In this document: piece by piece, positions 27,026 through 35,984 of the stretch
Layout: every line of letters begins with the position of its first letter
Numbering within the stretch: the stretch's first letter is position 1
Source: Pelobacter propionicus DSM 2379
Lineage (GTDB): Bacteria > Desulfobacterota > Desulfuromonadia > Geobacterales > Pseudopelobacteraceae
NCBI RefSeq assembly: GCF_000015045.1
Contig: NC_008609.1
Coordinates: 3,200,001 to 3,264,000 of the forward strand
Direction: 5' to 3'
Length of the DNA stretch: 64,000 nucleotides
The notes under the pieces: generated by a model
Seen by the model: the letters and a program-made list of their open reading frames with translations, nothing else
The model's database searches: none
Told to the model about the DNA's origin: nothing
Position numbers and translations under genes: made by a program

Positions 27026-28444
27026 TTATTCGGCCCGCATCCCCACGTACTGGATGCTGCCGTCGGAACGGCGCAACAGGAGACGCACGATGTCCCCCTT
27101 CTTGATCGTGGAGAGCACGGCATTGAATTTCTGCAGGTTGTCGGGACGCTGGCCGTTGATCTCGATGATGACGGCCCCGGTGGTCACCCCTGCCTCTTCG
27201 GCCGGTGATCCGGGCGTAACCTGGGTCACCACCAGTCCCTTTGCCTCCCTGATGCCGATGCGGCCGGCCAGTTCCCTGGTCAGTTCCTGGACGGTTATGC
27301 CGATTTTGTCGCTCTCCGCACCGCCGTCGCCATCCACCGCCGCCTGTTCGCCATCCTTCAGCTTGGCGATGACCACATTCAGGCTCTGGCGCTTGCCGTC
27401 ACGGGCGAACAGGACCTTGACCTTCTTGCCCACCGGCGTCACCGCCACATAGCGGGGGAGTTCGCTCCCCTCGTTGATCGCCTTGCCGTCGAACTCCAGG
27501 ATCACGTCGCCAGCCTTGAGTCCGGCCTTCTCCGCCGGCCCCTCTTTTTCCACACTGGAGATCAGGGCACCCTTGTCCGATTCCAGGCCAAAGGATTTGG
27601 CCAGTTCAGGCGTCAGCGGCTGGAAGCGCACCCCCAGATAGCCGCGGGTGACCTTGCCGCTCTGGCGCAATTGGCTGACAGTGGCTTTAGCGATATTGAC
27701 CGGAATGGCGAAGCCGATGCCGCCACCGCCGCCGGCGATGATGGCGGTATTGATGCCGATCACCTTGCCGCTGGCGTTGAAGAGCGGGCCGCCGGAGTTG
27801 CCCGGGTTGATGGAGGCATCGGTCTGGATGAAGTCGTCATAGGGGCCGCTGCCGATCACGCGCCCCTTGGCGCTGACGATGCCGGCAGTGACGGTATGGG
27901 CCAGGCCGAAGGGGTTTCCAATGGCCATGACCCATTCCCCCACCTGCAGCGCATCGCTGTCACCCAGCTCGGCAAAGGGAAAGGTCTTGCCATCGTTGAT
28001 CTTGACCAGGGCCAGGTCCAGCTTCTCGTCGACCCCCTTGATCTCCCCCTTCAGCTCGCGCCCGTCGGCCAGCTTGACCATCACCTCGTCGGCGCCGCTG
28101 ACCACATGGTTGTTGGTGAGCACGTACCCCTCGGCATCGATGATGAAACCGGTGCCCAGGCTCTGCTCGCGACGGGGACGTTGCTGGGGCATCTCATCGA
28201 AAAAGCGGCCGAAGAATTCCTCGAAGAACTTGTCGTGCTGATTGCCCTGGGGCGAGCGCTGGCTGCGTTGCGCCGGCTTGATGTTCTTTACCGTGCGGAT
28301 GTTGACCACCGTGGGGGTCAGTTTCGTGGAGAGTTCGACGAAATCGGGACTGATCACCCTGGCGAATGACGGTAGCGGAAGAGAGACGGCGAGGACCACC
28401 ATCCCGATCACGAGGCGCAGCGACCATTGGAATGCTGTTGACAT
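27026..28444 (-). CDS. HtrA/Deg-family periplasmic serine protease
   Basis: This 472-residue Do-like protease degrades or refolds damaged envelope proteins. A signal peptide (LVIGMVVLAVSLPLPSFA) leads. The triad is His in LTNNHVVSG, Asp in KLDLALVKI and Ser in INPGNSGGPL. Two PDZ domains follow (from TRGYLGVRFQPL and from DKIGITVQELTRE). GGGAGGTTGAAAGC fixes the start at 28444. It lies 141 bases after the response regulator, probably in the same transcript. DegP and DegQ cannot be told apart by eye. Confidence 0.95.
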   Translation of the reverse strand: MSTAFQWSLRLVIGMVVLAVSLPLPSFARVISPDFVELSTKLTPTVVNIRTVKNIKPAQRSQRSPQGNQHDKFFEEFFGRFFDEMPQQRPRREQSLGTGFIIDAEGYVLTNNHVVSGADEVMVKLADGRELKGEIKGVDEKLDLALVKINDGKTFPFAELGDSDALQVGEWVMAIGNPFGLAHTVTAGIVSAKGRVIGSGPYDDFIQTDASINPGNSGGPLFNASGKVIGINTAIIAGGGGGIGFAIPVNIAKATVSQLRQSGKVTRGYLGVRFQPLTPELAKSFGLESDKGALISSVEKEGPAEKAGLKAGDVILEFDGKAINEGSELPRYVAVTPVGKKVKVLFARDGKRQSLNVVIAKLKDGEQAAVDGDGGAESDKIGITVQELTRELAGRIGIREAKGLVVTQVTPGSPAEEAGVTTGAVIIEINGQRPDNLQKFNAVLSTIKKGDIVRLLLRRSDGSIQYVGMRAE

Positions 28445-28585
28445 GCTTTCAACCTCCCTGAAGCGTGTGAGAATCGAACAACGAGGGGCGGGTCTCACTG
28501 ATGTGACGACGCCGCCCCTTGCTCTGTTTCGTCGGCACTATAGCATAGCGCCCGAAAAAATCAATCCCCGCCGCATGCGGCCTGT

Positions 28586-29257
28586 CTACCCCTCCCTGAG
28601 GATATACCCCTGGCCGCGCACGGTGTGGATCAGCTTCGTGGAGTATTCCTTGTCCACCTTCTTGCGCAGATAATTGACGTACACATCGATGATGTTGGTG
28701 AAGCTGTCAAAGGCGTAGTCCCAGACATGCTCGGCGATCATGGCGCGGGAGAGCACCTTGTTGGGGTTGCGGACCAGGTATTCCAGCAGGCCGTACTCCT
28801 TGGCGGTCAGGTCGATCTCGTTGCCGCTGCGCCAGACCTTGTGGGAGACCGGATCGAGGCGCAGGTCGGCGAAGAAGATCTCCGCCCCGCGATCATGCTC
28901 GCTACGGCGTAGAAGCGCCCTGACGCGGGCCAGAAGCTCGGCAAAGGCGAAGGGCTTGGTCAGGTAGTCATCGGCCCCCGCCTCCAGGCCGGACACGATG
29001 TCATCGGTCGTTCCCCGGGCGGTCAGCATCAGGACAGGCATCTGGCTGCCTCCCTCGCGCAGTTCCCGGATCACGGTCAGTCCATCCTTCTTGGGCACCA
29101 TCACATCCAGGATCGCCAGGCTGTACTCGCCGGACTGGGCCTGTTTGAGCCCCTCGGCGCCATCATGGACGATGGTGACCGAATAATCGTCCTCCTCCAG
29201 ACCGCGCTTGATAAAGCCGGCAACTTTTTTTTCATCTTCTACAACAAGAATTTTCAT
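28586..29257 (-). CDS. OmpR-family response regulator (CusR/CopR-like), no adjacent kinase
   Basis: This 223-residue DNA-binding regulator has a receiver domain with the acidic pocket (VVEDEKK), phosphoacceptor Asp in LAILDVMVPKKDG and Lys in LTKPFAFAEL, and a C-terminal winged helix ending in IHTVRGQGYILREG. It resembles CusR/CopR-type regulators. No sensor kinase lies beside it. Its start codon overlaps the stop of ppsR (ATGA), and the HtrA protease lies downstream, so envelope stress is a plausible input but not shown. Confidence 0.94.
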   Translation of the reverse strand: MKILVVEDEKKVAGFIKRGLEEDDYSVTIVHDGAEGLKQAQSGEYSLAILDVMVPKKDGLTVIRELREGGSQMPVLMLTARGTTDDIVSGLEAGADDYLTKPFAFAELLARVRALLRRSEHDRGAEIFFADLRLDPVSHKVWRSGNEIDLTAKEYGLLEYLVRNPNKVLSRAMIAEHVWDYAFDSFTNIIDVYVNYLRKKVDKEYSTKLIHTVRGQGYILREG

Positions 29258-30096
29258 GATATGTCTCCTTTTACGCGTGCTTCGGTAATTCGTTTTTCAC
29301 GTACAGCCATTTTACGCAGGATCTCCGAGGCTGCCTCCTCCACCGACTTGTTGGTCATGTCGATGACCATCCACTGGGGGTGCTGGCGATAGAGCCGCCG
29401 GCAGGAGGTGATTTCGTCCTCGACCCGCTGGTAATCGGCATAGTTCCCCCGGGGGCTCTGGCGCATGTTGATCAGGCGCGAGGTGCGGATTTCCACCAGT
29501 CGCTTGGGGTCGATGACCAGACCGACTACCTTCTCCTGCTCGATCTGGAACAGTTCAACGGGAGGGTCGATGCCAATGATCAACGGTACGTTGGCCACCT
29601 TGTACCCTTTGTGGGCCAGGTACATGGAGAGCGGAGTCTTGGATGAACGGGAGGCGCCCACCAGAACCAGGTCGGCCTTGTGCAGGTACTGCGTATCCTG
29701 GCCATCATCATGGGTGACGGTGAAGTTGACCGCCTCCATGCGCTTGAAATAGTCGGTATCGATACGGTGCAGCAGTCCCGGCTTTGCCTGGGAGGTGGCG
29801 CCCAAAAAACAGGACAGGCTGTAGATCAGCCCCCCCAGGAGGTCCACGGCGTACATACCGTGATCCTCGGCCAGCTGGGCCACCTTCTGGGAGAGGGATG
29901 GATCCACCAGGGTATAGGCGATCATCCCCGGCTCGGCGATAGCCACCGACATGGCCTGCTGCACGTCGTTTTCATTATGAATCTGGCAGAGCCGCACCAC
30001 CCTGACCTCATCATAGTAGAACTGTGACAGGGCGGCACGGATGACCCTTTCAGCCGTTTCTCCGGTTGCATCGGATATGACGTAGATACGTTTCAT
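29254..30096 (-). CDS. ppsR: PEP synthase regulatory protein (bifunctional kinase/phosphorylase, DUF299)
   Basis: This 280-residue protein both inactivates (ADP-dependent phosphorylation) and reactivates (Pi-dependent) phosphoenolpyruvate synthase or pyruvate phosphate dikinase. The P-loop-like motif is GASRSSKTPLSMYLA, and the N-terminal block YVISDATGETAERV and the C-terminal block IDMTNKSVEEAA are diagnostic. Its target enzyme is not in the window. It heads the run with the response regulator. A possible promoter lies upstream. Confidence 0.95.
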   Translation of the reverse strand: MKRIYVISDATGETAERVIRAALSQFYYDEVRVVRLCQIHNENDVQQAMSVAIAEPGMIAYTLVDPSLSQKVAQLAEDHGMYAVDLLGGLIYSLSCFLGATSQAKPGLLHRIDTDYFKRMEAVNFTVTHDDGQDTQYLHKADLVLVGASRSSKTPLSMYLAHKGYKVANVPLIIGIDPPVELFQIEQEKVVGLVIDPKRLVEIRTSRLINMRQSPRGNYADYQRVEDEITSCRRLYRQHPQWMVIDMTNKSVEEAASEILRKMAVREKRITEARVKGDIS

Positions 30097-30131
30097 GCTA
30101 CCAGCCCCCGTTCCTGTCTTATTAACGCACT

Positions 30132-30166
30132 ATTATATTTCTAATTAGAACAGTACTATTTGTCAA
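30132..30166 (-). promoter_or_regulatory. Promoter and operator-like palindrome before ppsR
   Basis: The minus strand shows a perfect TTGACA (30166-30161). Seventeen bases on is TAGAAA, and a perfect TATAAT lies at 30137-30132 (23-base gap). A perfect palindrome TTCTAATTAGAA (30139-30150) covers the -10 region. The two -10 candidates cannot be separated by eye. Confidence 0.5.
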
Positions 30167-30241
30167 GGTTTTTATTGCCAGACGTGCAGCATATTGATAA
30201 CATACCGAACTCATTTGAAAAACATAACCACAAGGAAACCC

Positions 30242-31171
30242 ATGACTACCCGCTGGCTTGAAATCACCTGTGACATTCCCGCCGATCTGGCCGACATCCT
30301 GGCCTCGTATCTGGGCGAACTCTCCGGCACCGGCGTCTGCACCGAGAACCTGGACGTGGACGCATTTTCAACCGACGAAATCACCCTCTCCGCCATCAAA
30401 ACGGTCAAGGCCTATTTCAGCGAAGATGAAGACGTGGATGCCCGGCTGGAGGAGATCCAGAACTTCCTCGACCGGCTTGCCGAGCAGCATCCGGGCCTCT
30501 CCATCCCCAGGCCAATCATCTCCACGGTGCAGAGCGAAGACTGGAGCAGCAGCTGGAAGGCAAACTTCAAGCCGCTACGCGTCGGCCGGCGACTGATGAT
30601 CGTGCCGACCTGGGAGGAACCGCCGCCATATCCCGACGACATCGTGCTGCGCCTGGACCCGGGCATGGCCTTCGGCACCGGAGGGCACGAGACCACCCGC
30701 CTCTGCCTGGAGCTGCTGGAAGAGATCATGGACGGCATGCCGATCCTGCTGACCCCAGCGGTGCTGGACCTGGGCACCGGCTCGGGCATCCTGGCCATGG
30801 CTGCTGTCCGACTGGGCGCCGGCCGGGTCGTCGCGGTGGACATCGACCCCCAGGCGGTGGAAGTTGCCCGGGAAAACCTGGCGCTCAACGACCTGACGGA
30901 TCAGGTAGAGTGCGACACGACCCCCCTGGAGGCGCTCCCGGGGACCTTCGACGTCATCCTGGCCAACATCCTTGCGGAAGAGCTGGTGCGTCTGGCACCG
31001 CAGCTGATCCAGCGCCTGTCGGTAGGAGGGATGCTGGTGCTCTCCGGCATCCTGGCGGAAAGAGAGCAGCTGGTCCGCGCCGGATTCGCCTGCCAAGAGC
31101 TGGAATACCGTGAGACGCGGCGGCAGGGTGAATGGGTGGCCATGGTCTACCGGAGAGCCGCACGAGCATGA
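30242..31171 (+). CDS. prmA: Ribosomal protein L11 methyltransferase
   Basis: This 309-residue SAM-dependent enzyme trimethylates ribosomal protein L11. The family block DPGMAFGTGGHETTRLCLEL and the SAM site VLDLGTGSGILAMAAVRLGA are clear, with NILAEELVRLAPQL near the end. AAGGAAACCC precedes the ATG at 30242. It overlaps rsmE by ATGA, so two translation-apparatus methyltransferases are made together. Confidence 0.95.
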   Translation: MTTRWLEITCDIPADLADILASYLGELSGTGVCTENLDVDAFSTDEITLSAIKTVKAYFSEDEDVDARLEEIQNFLDRLAEQHPGLSIPRPIISTVQSEDWSSSWKANFKPLRVGRRLMIVPTWEEPPPYPDDIVLRLDPGMAFGTGGHETTRLCLELLEEIMDGMPILLTPAVLDLGTGSGILAMAAVRLGAGRVVAVDIDPQAVEVARENLALNDLTDQVECDTTPLEALPGTFDVILANILAEELVRLAPQLIQRLSVGGMLVLSGILAEREQLVRAGFACQELEYRETRRQGEWVAMVYRRAARA

Positions 31172-31914
31172 GCGGCCGGCGCTTCATGATCAGCTCCCGC
31201 AGCATCCAGGACAACCATGCCTGGCTGGAGGGGGACCTGTTCAGCCACATGGTGCGGGTACTGCGGCTGGGTCCGGGCGCATCGGTCACCCTGGTGGACG
31301 AGCAGGGGGCTGAACACCGGGGATCCATCCAACAGGTGGAGAAAGAGAGGGTCATGGTCAGGATCGCGGGATCAGTTGTTCCCGGCAACGGCGAAGGGGA
31401 AACGCCGGCCATAACCATCTGCCAGGCCCTTCCCAAGGGGGAGAAGACCGATCTGATCCTGCAGAAGGGAACCGAGCTGGGAGTGCATGACTTCCGCCTG
31501 TTCGCCGGGTGCCGTTCCGTTGCCCGCGTACGCGAGGAACAACACAAGGGAAAGCTGGAGCGCTGGAACAGGATCACCGCCGAGGCGGCGCGCCAGTGCG
31601 GCAGACGACGCATACCGGCGGTCAGCTGGTTTCCCGACGCGGAGCGGGCGGCAGGCTCCTGCGACCATGAGCTGCGCCTGCTGCTCTGGGAGGGGGAACG
31701 CCGGCAAGGGCTGAAGAACGCCCTGGAGCAGCTTCCCCGTCCCGCATCGGCCATTGTAGCCATCGGCCCCGAGGGAGGCTTCGATCCCCGAGAGGTTCGC
31801 TGCTTCATCGGGCACGGCTTTCTCCCCGTCAGCCTGGGGAAGAGGGTCCTGCGCACGGAAACGGCATCCCTTGCCATTACCGCAATACTTCAGTATATTT
31901 GGGGAAACATGTAG
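31168..31914 (+). CDS. rsmE: 16S rRNA m3U1498 methyltransferase
   Basis: This 248-residue RsmE of the SPOUT class has an N-terminal PUA-like domain (HMVRVLRLGPGASVTLVDEQ) and a C-terminal knotted SAM domain: QALPKGEKTDLILQKGTELG, AIGPEGGFDPREV and SLGKRVLRTETASLAITAIL. The ATG overlaps the prmA stop. The next gene starts 70 bases downstream. Confidence 0.95.
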   Translation: MSGRRFMISSRSIQDNHAWLEGDLFSHMVRVLRLGPGASVTLVDEQGAEHRGSIQQVEKERVMVRIAGSVVPGNGEGETPAITICQALPKGEKTDLILQKGTELGVHDFRLFAGCRSVARVREEQHKGKLERWNRITAEAARQCGRRRIPAVSWFPDAERAAGSCDHELRLLLWEGERRQGLKNALEQLPRPASAIVAIGPEGGFDPREVRCFIGHGFLPVSLGKRVLRTETASLAITAILQYIWGNM

Positions 31915-31984
31915 CCCAGCATCCGCCGGCCGCTCCCAGCGGAGCCCCTGCCCGGCGGAGACAGGCTGCACAGAGGAGAATCCC

Positions 31985-32602
31985 ATGAAATGTCCGAAAT
32001 GCGGGTATACCAGTTTCGAAAGCAACGATACCTGCAAGAAATGTTCACACGACCTGATTGCCCACCGGGAAACCTACGGGCTGAAACCGGTCGTGTTCCA
32101 GATGAACAAGCGCGCCACCATGGCTGCGGCCATAGTGGCCGAGGCTGTCCCAGCCACAGTCCCCCAGCAACCGGCGGAACAGGCGACCGACATGTTCTCC
32201 TTCGACATGCCCGACCAGAAGCCGGCCACCCCCGTGGAGGAGCCCCCCGTCAGCACCCCCTTCAGCTTCGATGAACGGCCAGCCCCCTCCCCCGCCGAAC
32301 CGGCTTCGCCTTTCTCTTTTTCCTTTGACGACGACCAGGCAACGGCCAAGAACGCCACGCCGGAGGACGCCTTCGCCGACCTGCTTGAAACCACACAGCT
32401 GAGTGAACCATCACCCTCCGCAGGGCCAGCCATGGCTGCCACGCCCCCCCTGGCGGGCGACGCCCCCGGCGAGTACGACCTGAGCAGCTTCTCCTGGGAC
32501 GACACCACCGTCGAATCACCGGGCGGCGAGCCCAAAAAGAAGGCTGACGACGACTTCACCAGCCTGTTCGGCGAGATCGATGACGCAGCCATAAAGAAAT
32601 AG
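31985..32602 (+). CDS. Zinc-ribbon protein with disordered FSFD-rich tail
   Basis: This 205-residue protein starts with a zinc ribbon, CPKC...CKKC (Cys3, Cys6, Cys17, Cys20). The rest is acidic, Pro/Ala-rich and probably disordered, with recurring short hydrophobic motifs: MFSFDMPD, PFSFDERP, PFSFSFDDD, LSSFSWDD and FTSLFGEIDD. Repeated F-x-F-D elements look like docking motifs for a partner. AGAGGAGAATCCC fixes the ATG. There is no membrane segment. I do not know the function. Confidence 0.82.
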   Translation: MKCPKCGYTSFESNDTCKKCSHDLIAHRETYGLKPVVFQMNKRATMAAAIVAEAVPATVPQQPAEQATDMFSFDMPDQKPATPVEEPPVSTPFSFDERPAPSPAEPASPFSFSFDDDQATAKNATPEDAFADLLETTQLSEPSPSAGPAMAATPPLAGDAPGEYDLSSFSWDDTTVESPGGEPKKKADDDFTSLFGEIDDAAIKK

Positions 32603-32628
32603 TCCGTTTCCACGACGCCTTATCAACC

Positions 32629-32653
32629 AGAGCGGGGCAGCCCGCTCTTTTTT
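32629..32653 (+). terminator. Intrinsic terminator after the zinc-ribbon gene
   Basis: AGAGCGGG pairs with CCCGCTCT around GCAG, followed by TTTTT. It sits 26 bases after the stop and just before mutL. Confidence 0.85.
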
Positions 32654-32681
32654 GTTCCCCTGCACTCCCTGGAGTTTTTCC

Positions 32682-34508
32682 GTGTCCCAGCGCATCGCAA
32701 TCCTGCCCGAAATCATCACCAACAAAATCGCCGCCGGCGAGGTTGTGGAACGACCTGCATCGGTCATCAAGGAGCTGATTGAAAACTCCCTGGATGCCGG
32801 CGCAACGGATATCTCCGTGGAGATCGCTGCAGGGGGCAGGCGCCTGATCAGGATCACGGACAACGGACACGGCATGTCCCGCGAGGACGCCCTCCTGTCC
32901 CTGGAGCGCCACGCCACCAGCAAAATCAGGAGCGACAATGATCTGGACGGCATCCACACCCTCGGTTTCCGCGGCGAGGCGCTCCCCTCCGTCGCGTCGG
33001 TCTCCCGCCTGCGCCTGAGCAGCCGAGAAACGGACAGCCCGGAGGGGACCGAGATCATCGTGGAGGGGGGAAAGGTGCGGGATGTGAGGGCCTGCGGCAT
33101 GGCCCCCGGCACGGTGATCAGCGTCGAACAGATCTTCTTCAACACCCCGGCACGGCTCAAGTTTCTGCGCAGCGCCGAAACCGAGGCCGGCCATGTGGGG
33201 GACTGCCTGACCCGCATGGCCATCTCCCGACCCGATGTGGCCTTCAGCTGCAGCAGCGACGGCCGCGACCTGCTGCGGGTGCAGCGGGGAGACCTGCTGC
33301 GGCGCCTTTCCCAGGCCCTGGGGAAGGGTACCGCCGCCAGCCTGCACGAGCTGCATCTCTCCCGCGACGGAATCGACATCAGCGGCTACATCTCCTCCCC
33401 CGCCGCCTGCCGCTCCACCACCAGCGCCATGTTCACCTACATAAACGGCCGTTTCATCCGGGACAAGGTGATCCAGCACGCCATCATGCAGGCCTACCGG
33501 GGAGTCATGGACCGGGGCCGCTACCCGGTGGTGGCCCTGTTTATCCAACTCCCCCCCGCCGAGGTGGATGTGAATGTGCATCCCACCAAGCACGAGGTGC
33601 GCTTCCGCCGCCAGTCGCTGGTGCATGATACGCTGCAATCGGCCCTGGAAGAGCTGCTCAAGCGCTCCCCCTGGCTGCCCCGCCCCCAGACTCCGGTTCA
33701 ACCGGCCGCCGTCGGCGCCCCATCCATAAGCCAGGCCTACCGGGAGCGGGTCGCCGCCGCGGCCCAGGCATCCCTGGCCATGGCCCGCAAACCGGATCCC
33801 CCCCGCTTCCATGAGACGGCGAGGCCACAACCGGACCCGCGGCATACCCCCGGGACGGAAAGCGTATCGGTCAGGGAGGCGCCCACCCCCTTCCTACCCC
33901 GGGAGCCTGCCGCCGACCCCCAGGGATATTTCTCGGCACTGAGGATCATCGGACAGTTCCACGACGAGTACATCCTCTGCCAGTCCGGGGATCAGCTGGT
34001 GATCATCGACCAGCACGCGGCCAGCGAACGGGTTGCCTTCCAGAAGCTGCGCCACCAGTTCGACACCGACGGAGTGGAGTCCCAACGCCTGCTCTTCCCC
34101 GAGACACTGGAACTCTCCTTCAGCGAAGCGGACACGGCCAGGCGCTTCGGTAACGAACTGGCCCGCATCGGCTTCGAGCTGGAGCCCTTCGGCGGCAACA
34201 CGGTCATCGTCAGCGCCATCCCCCGCCTGGCAATCGCCCGTGACGCCAGCGGACTGATCAGGGATCTGCTGGCCGAGCTGACCCAGCTGGGCGCCAGCTC
34301 GGCCTTCCTGGATAGCCGCGACGCCCTGCTCTCGCGTATCGCCTGCCACAGCGTCGTACGCGGCGTCCATCGCCTGGAAGAGCGCCAGATCAGGGAACTG
34401 CTGCACGGCATGGACGGCACCGACTTCGCCGCCAGCTGCCCCCATGGCCGCCCGGTTTCCCATGTCATCACCCTGGGAGAACTGGAGAGGATCTTCAAAC
34501 GCACATGA
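32682..34508 (+). CDS. mutL: DNA mismatch repair protein MutL
   Basis: This 608-residue MutL has a GHKL ATPase domain with the motifs ELIENSLDAGA, ITDNGHGM and LGFRGEALPS. A proline-rich linker spans about 330-420 and a dimerisation/endonuclease domain follows. The metal site reads DQHAASERVAFQ near residue 442, where the family pattern DQHA(X)2E(X)4E would end in Glu. CHSVVRG and CPHGRP, also part of the nuclease site, are kept. The start is GTG at 32682 with GGAG upstream. It overlaps miaA (ATGA), as in many bacteria. Confidence 0.96.
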   Translation: MSQRIAILPEIITNKIAAGEVVERPASVIKELIENSLDAGATDISVEIAAGGRRLIRITDNGHGMSREDALLSLERHATSKIRSDNDLDGIHTLGFRGEALPSVASVSRLRLSSRETDSPEGTEIIVEGGKVRDVRACGMAPGTVISVEQIFFNTPARLKFLRSAETEAGHVGDCLTRMAISRPDVAFSCSSDGRDLLRVQRGDLLRRLSQALGKGTAASLHELHLSRDGIDISGYISSPAACRSTTSAMFTYINGRFIRDKVIQHAIMQAYRGVMDRGRYPVVALFIQLPPAEVDVNVHPTKHEVRFRRQSLVHDTLQSALEELLKRSPWLPRPQTPVQPAAVGAPSISQAYRERVAAAAQASLAMARKPDPPRFHETARPQPDPRHTPGTESVSVREAPTPFLPREPAADPQGYFSALRIIGQFHDEYILCQSGDQLVIIDQHAASERVAFQKLRHQFDTDGVESQRLLFPETLELSFSEADTARRFGNELARIGFELEPFGGNTVIVSAIPRLAIARDASGLIRDLLAELTQLGASSAFLDSRDALLSRIACHSVVRGVHRLEERQIRELLHGMDGTDFAASCPHGRPVSHVITLGELERIFKRT

Positions 34509-35434
34509 CAGGGCCGGCACTCCCCCGCATACTGATCATCTGCGGACCCACCGCCTCGGGCAAGAGCGAACTGGCGGTACGACTGGCGCGGGAACTGGAC
34601 GGAGAGATCGTCAATGCCGACTCCATGCAGATCCATCGCGGCATGGACATCGGCACGGCCAAGCCGACCGTCGGGGAGATGGGCGCCGTCCCCCACCATC
34701 TGCTGGACGTGGCCGATCCGGACCGGCCTTTCTCGGCCGCCGACTTCAGCGACGCGGCCAGCCAGGCGATTTCAGGCATCATCCGGCGGGGAAAGCGCCC
34801 CATCGTGGTGGGGGGCACCGGCCTCTACCTGCGCGCCCTGCTGCACGGCCTGGTGGACTCCCCCAGCGGCGCCGGAGAGCTGCGCCGGCGACTGCAGGAA
34901 GAGGCGCGGGAACTGGGCAACCAGGCCATGCTGGAGCGGTTGCGCCGGGTTGACCCGCAACTTGCAACCACGATCCACCCCAACAATCTGGTGCGCATCA
35001 TCCGCGGGCTGGAGGTGTACCACCTGACCGGCATCCCGCTCTCCCGCTACCAGCACGAGCACGGCTTTGCCGCAGAGCGCTACCGGAGCCTCGCCATCGG
35101 CATCCGGGTGGAACGCCGGGAGCTGTACGAACGGATAGAACGGCGGGTTGACCGGATGCTGGCCACGGGGCTCCTGGACGAGGTCCGGGCTCTGCTGGAG
35201 GCCGGTTTCGGACCGGAACTGAAGGCCATGCGCTCCATAGGCTACCGTGAGTCCTGCGACTTCCTGGCGGGCAATTCAAGCCTGGAGGAGACAACAGCGC
35301 TGATAAAGCGCAACACCCGCCGCTACGCCAAGCGTCAACTGACCTGGTTCAATGCCGACCCGGAGATTATATGGCTTGAATATCCGGAAAAGTTTGCTAC
35401 TATTTTGCGACATTGCATTGCATTTTTCGAATGA
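34505..35434 (+). CDS. miaA: tRNA dimethylallyltransferase
   Basis: This 309-residue MiaA adds a dimethylallyl group to A37 of tRNAs that read UNN codons. The P-loop GPTASGKSELA, EIVNADSMQIHRGMDIGTAK and VGGTGLYLRALLHG are diagnostic, and RYAKRQLTWF marks the C-terminus. The start overlaps the mutL stop, and hfq follows 17 bases later, giving the widespread mutL-miaA-hfq order. Confidence 0.96.
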   Translation: MTGPALPRILIICGPTASGKSELAVRLARELDGEIVNADSMQIHRGMDIGTAKPTVGEMGAVPHHLLDVADPDRPFSAADFSDAASQAISGIIRRGKRPIVVGGTGLYLRALLHGLVDSPSGAGELRRRLQEEARELGNQAMLERLRRVDPQLATTIHPNNLVRIIRGLEVYHLTGIPLSRYQHEHGFAAERYRSLAIGIRVERRELYERIERRVDRMLATGLLDEVRALLEAGFGPELKAMRSIGYRESCDFLAGNSSLEETTALIKRNTRRYAKRQLTWFNADPEIIWLEYPEKFATILRHCIAFFE

Positions 35435-35451
35435 CAGGAGGGATGACACCC

Positions 35452-35676
35452 ATGGCAAAGGCCCCGTTCAACATTCAGGATCAGTACCTCAACCAGTCCC
35501 GGAAGGAACGCGTCAAGGTGATCGTCACCATGATGTCCGGTGACAAGCTGGAAGGGTATATCAAATCATTCGACAACTTCTCCGTACTGTTGGACTTGAA
35601 CTGCGATGTCCTGGTCTACAAGCACGCCATCTCCACCATCACCTCTGCCGACGGTTCATTCCGGCTGCACCAGTAA
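35452..35676 (+). CDS. hfq: RNA chaperone Hfq
   Basis: This 74-residue Sm-like hexameric protein pairs small RNAs with mRNAs. Sm1 is GDKLEGYIKSFDNFSVLLD and Sm2 is VYKHAISTI. The C-terminal tail is very short, so the disordered extension of enteric Hfq is missing. CAGGAGGGATGACACCC is the ribosome site. Its stop lies 2 bases before the next gene. Confidence 0.97.
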   Translation: MAKAPFNIQDQYLNQSRKERVKVIVTMMSGDKLEGYIKSFDNFSVLLDLNCDVLVYKHAISTITSADGSFRLHQ

Positions 35677-35678
35677 TC

Positions 35679-35984
35679 ATGTCCCGGCCCGCGGAGCCCC
35701 AGGCTTCGCGGCAAGCCTCCCCCTTTTGGCACTTCATGCACGCAAGCACAAAAATCCTGTTGGCCCTCTCCCTGACACTGCTCATCCTCGGCGGCCTTGT
35801 TTTGACCTATCCGTCGTCCGCGTTCATGCAGCTCTTCATCGCCCTGGCCCTGGCCCACATCCTCAGCCCAGCGCTGCTGCTGGAGAAACGGGGGACGGGA
35901 CGGATAGCTGGCATCCTGATCGTTTTCAGCGCCGCCCAGGCCGACTATTACCGTAGTTCGCCCTGCTACCGGGGCGCATTATGA
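35679..35984 (+). CDS. Small membrane protein of unknown function
   Basis: This 101-residue protein has two predicted transmembrane segments (ILLALSLTLLILGGLVLTY and AFMQLFIALALAHILSPALL) with a basic linker. It starts 2 bases after hfq and overlaps the DUF512 gene by ATGA, so its translation is tied to both. I do not recognise the family. The tail AAQADYYRSSPCYRGAL is soluble. Confidence 0.7.
   Translation: MSRPAEPQASRQASPFWHFMHASTKILLALSLTLLILGGLVLTYPSSAFMQLFIALALAHILSPALLLEKRGTGRIAGILIVFSAAQADYYRSSPCYRGAL

Noticed and set aside
32556-33845. 429-codon minus-strand frame opposite mutL
   Set aside because: It is the antisense shadow of the MutL ATPase domain.
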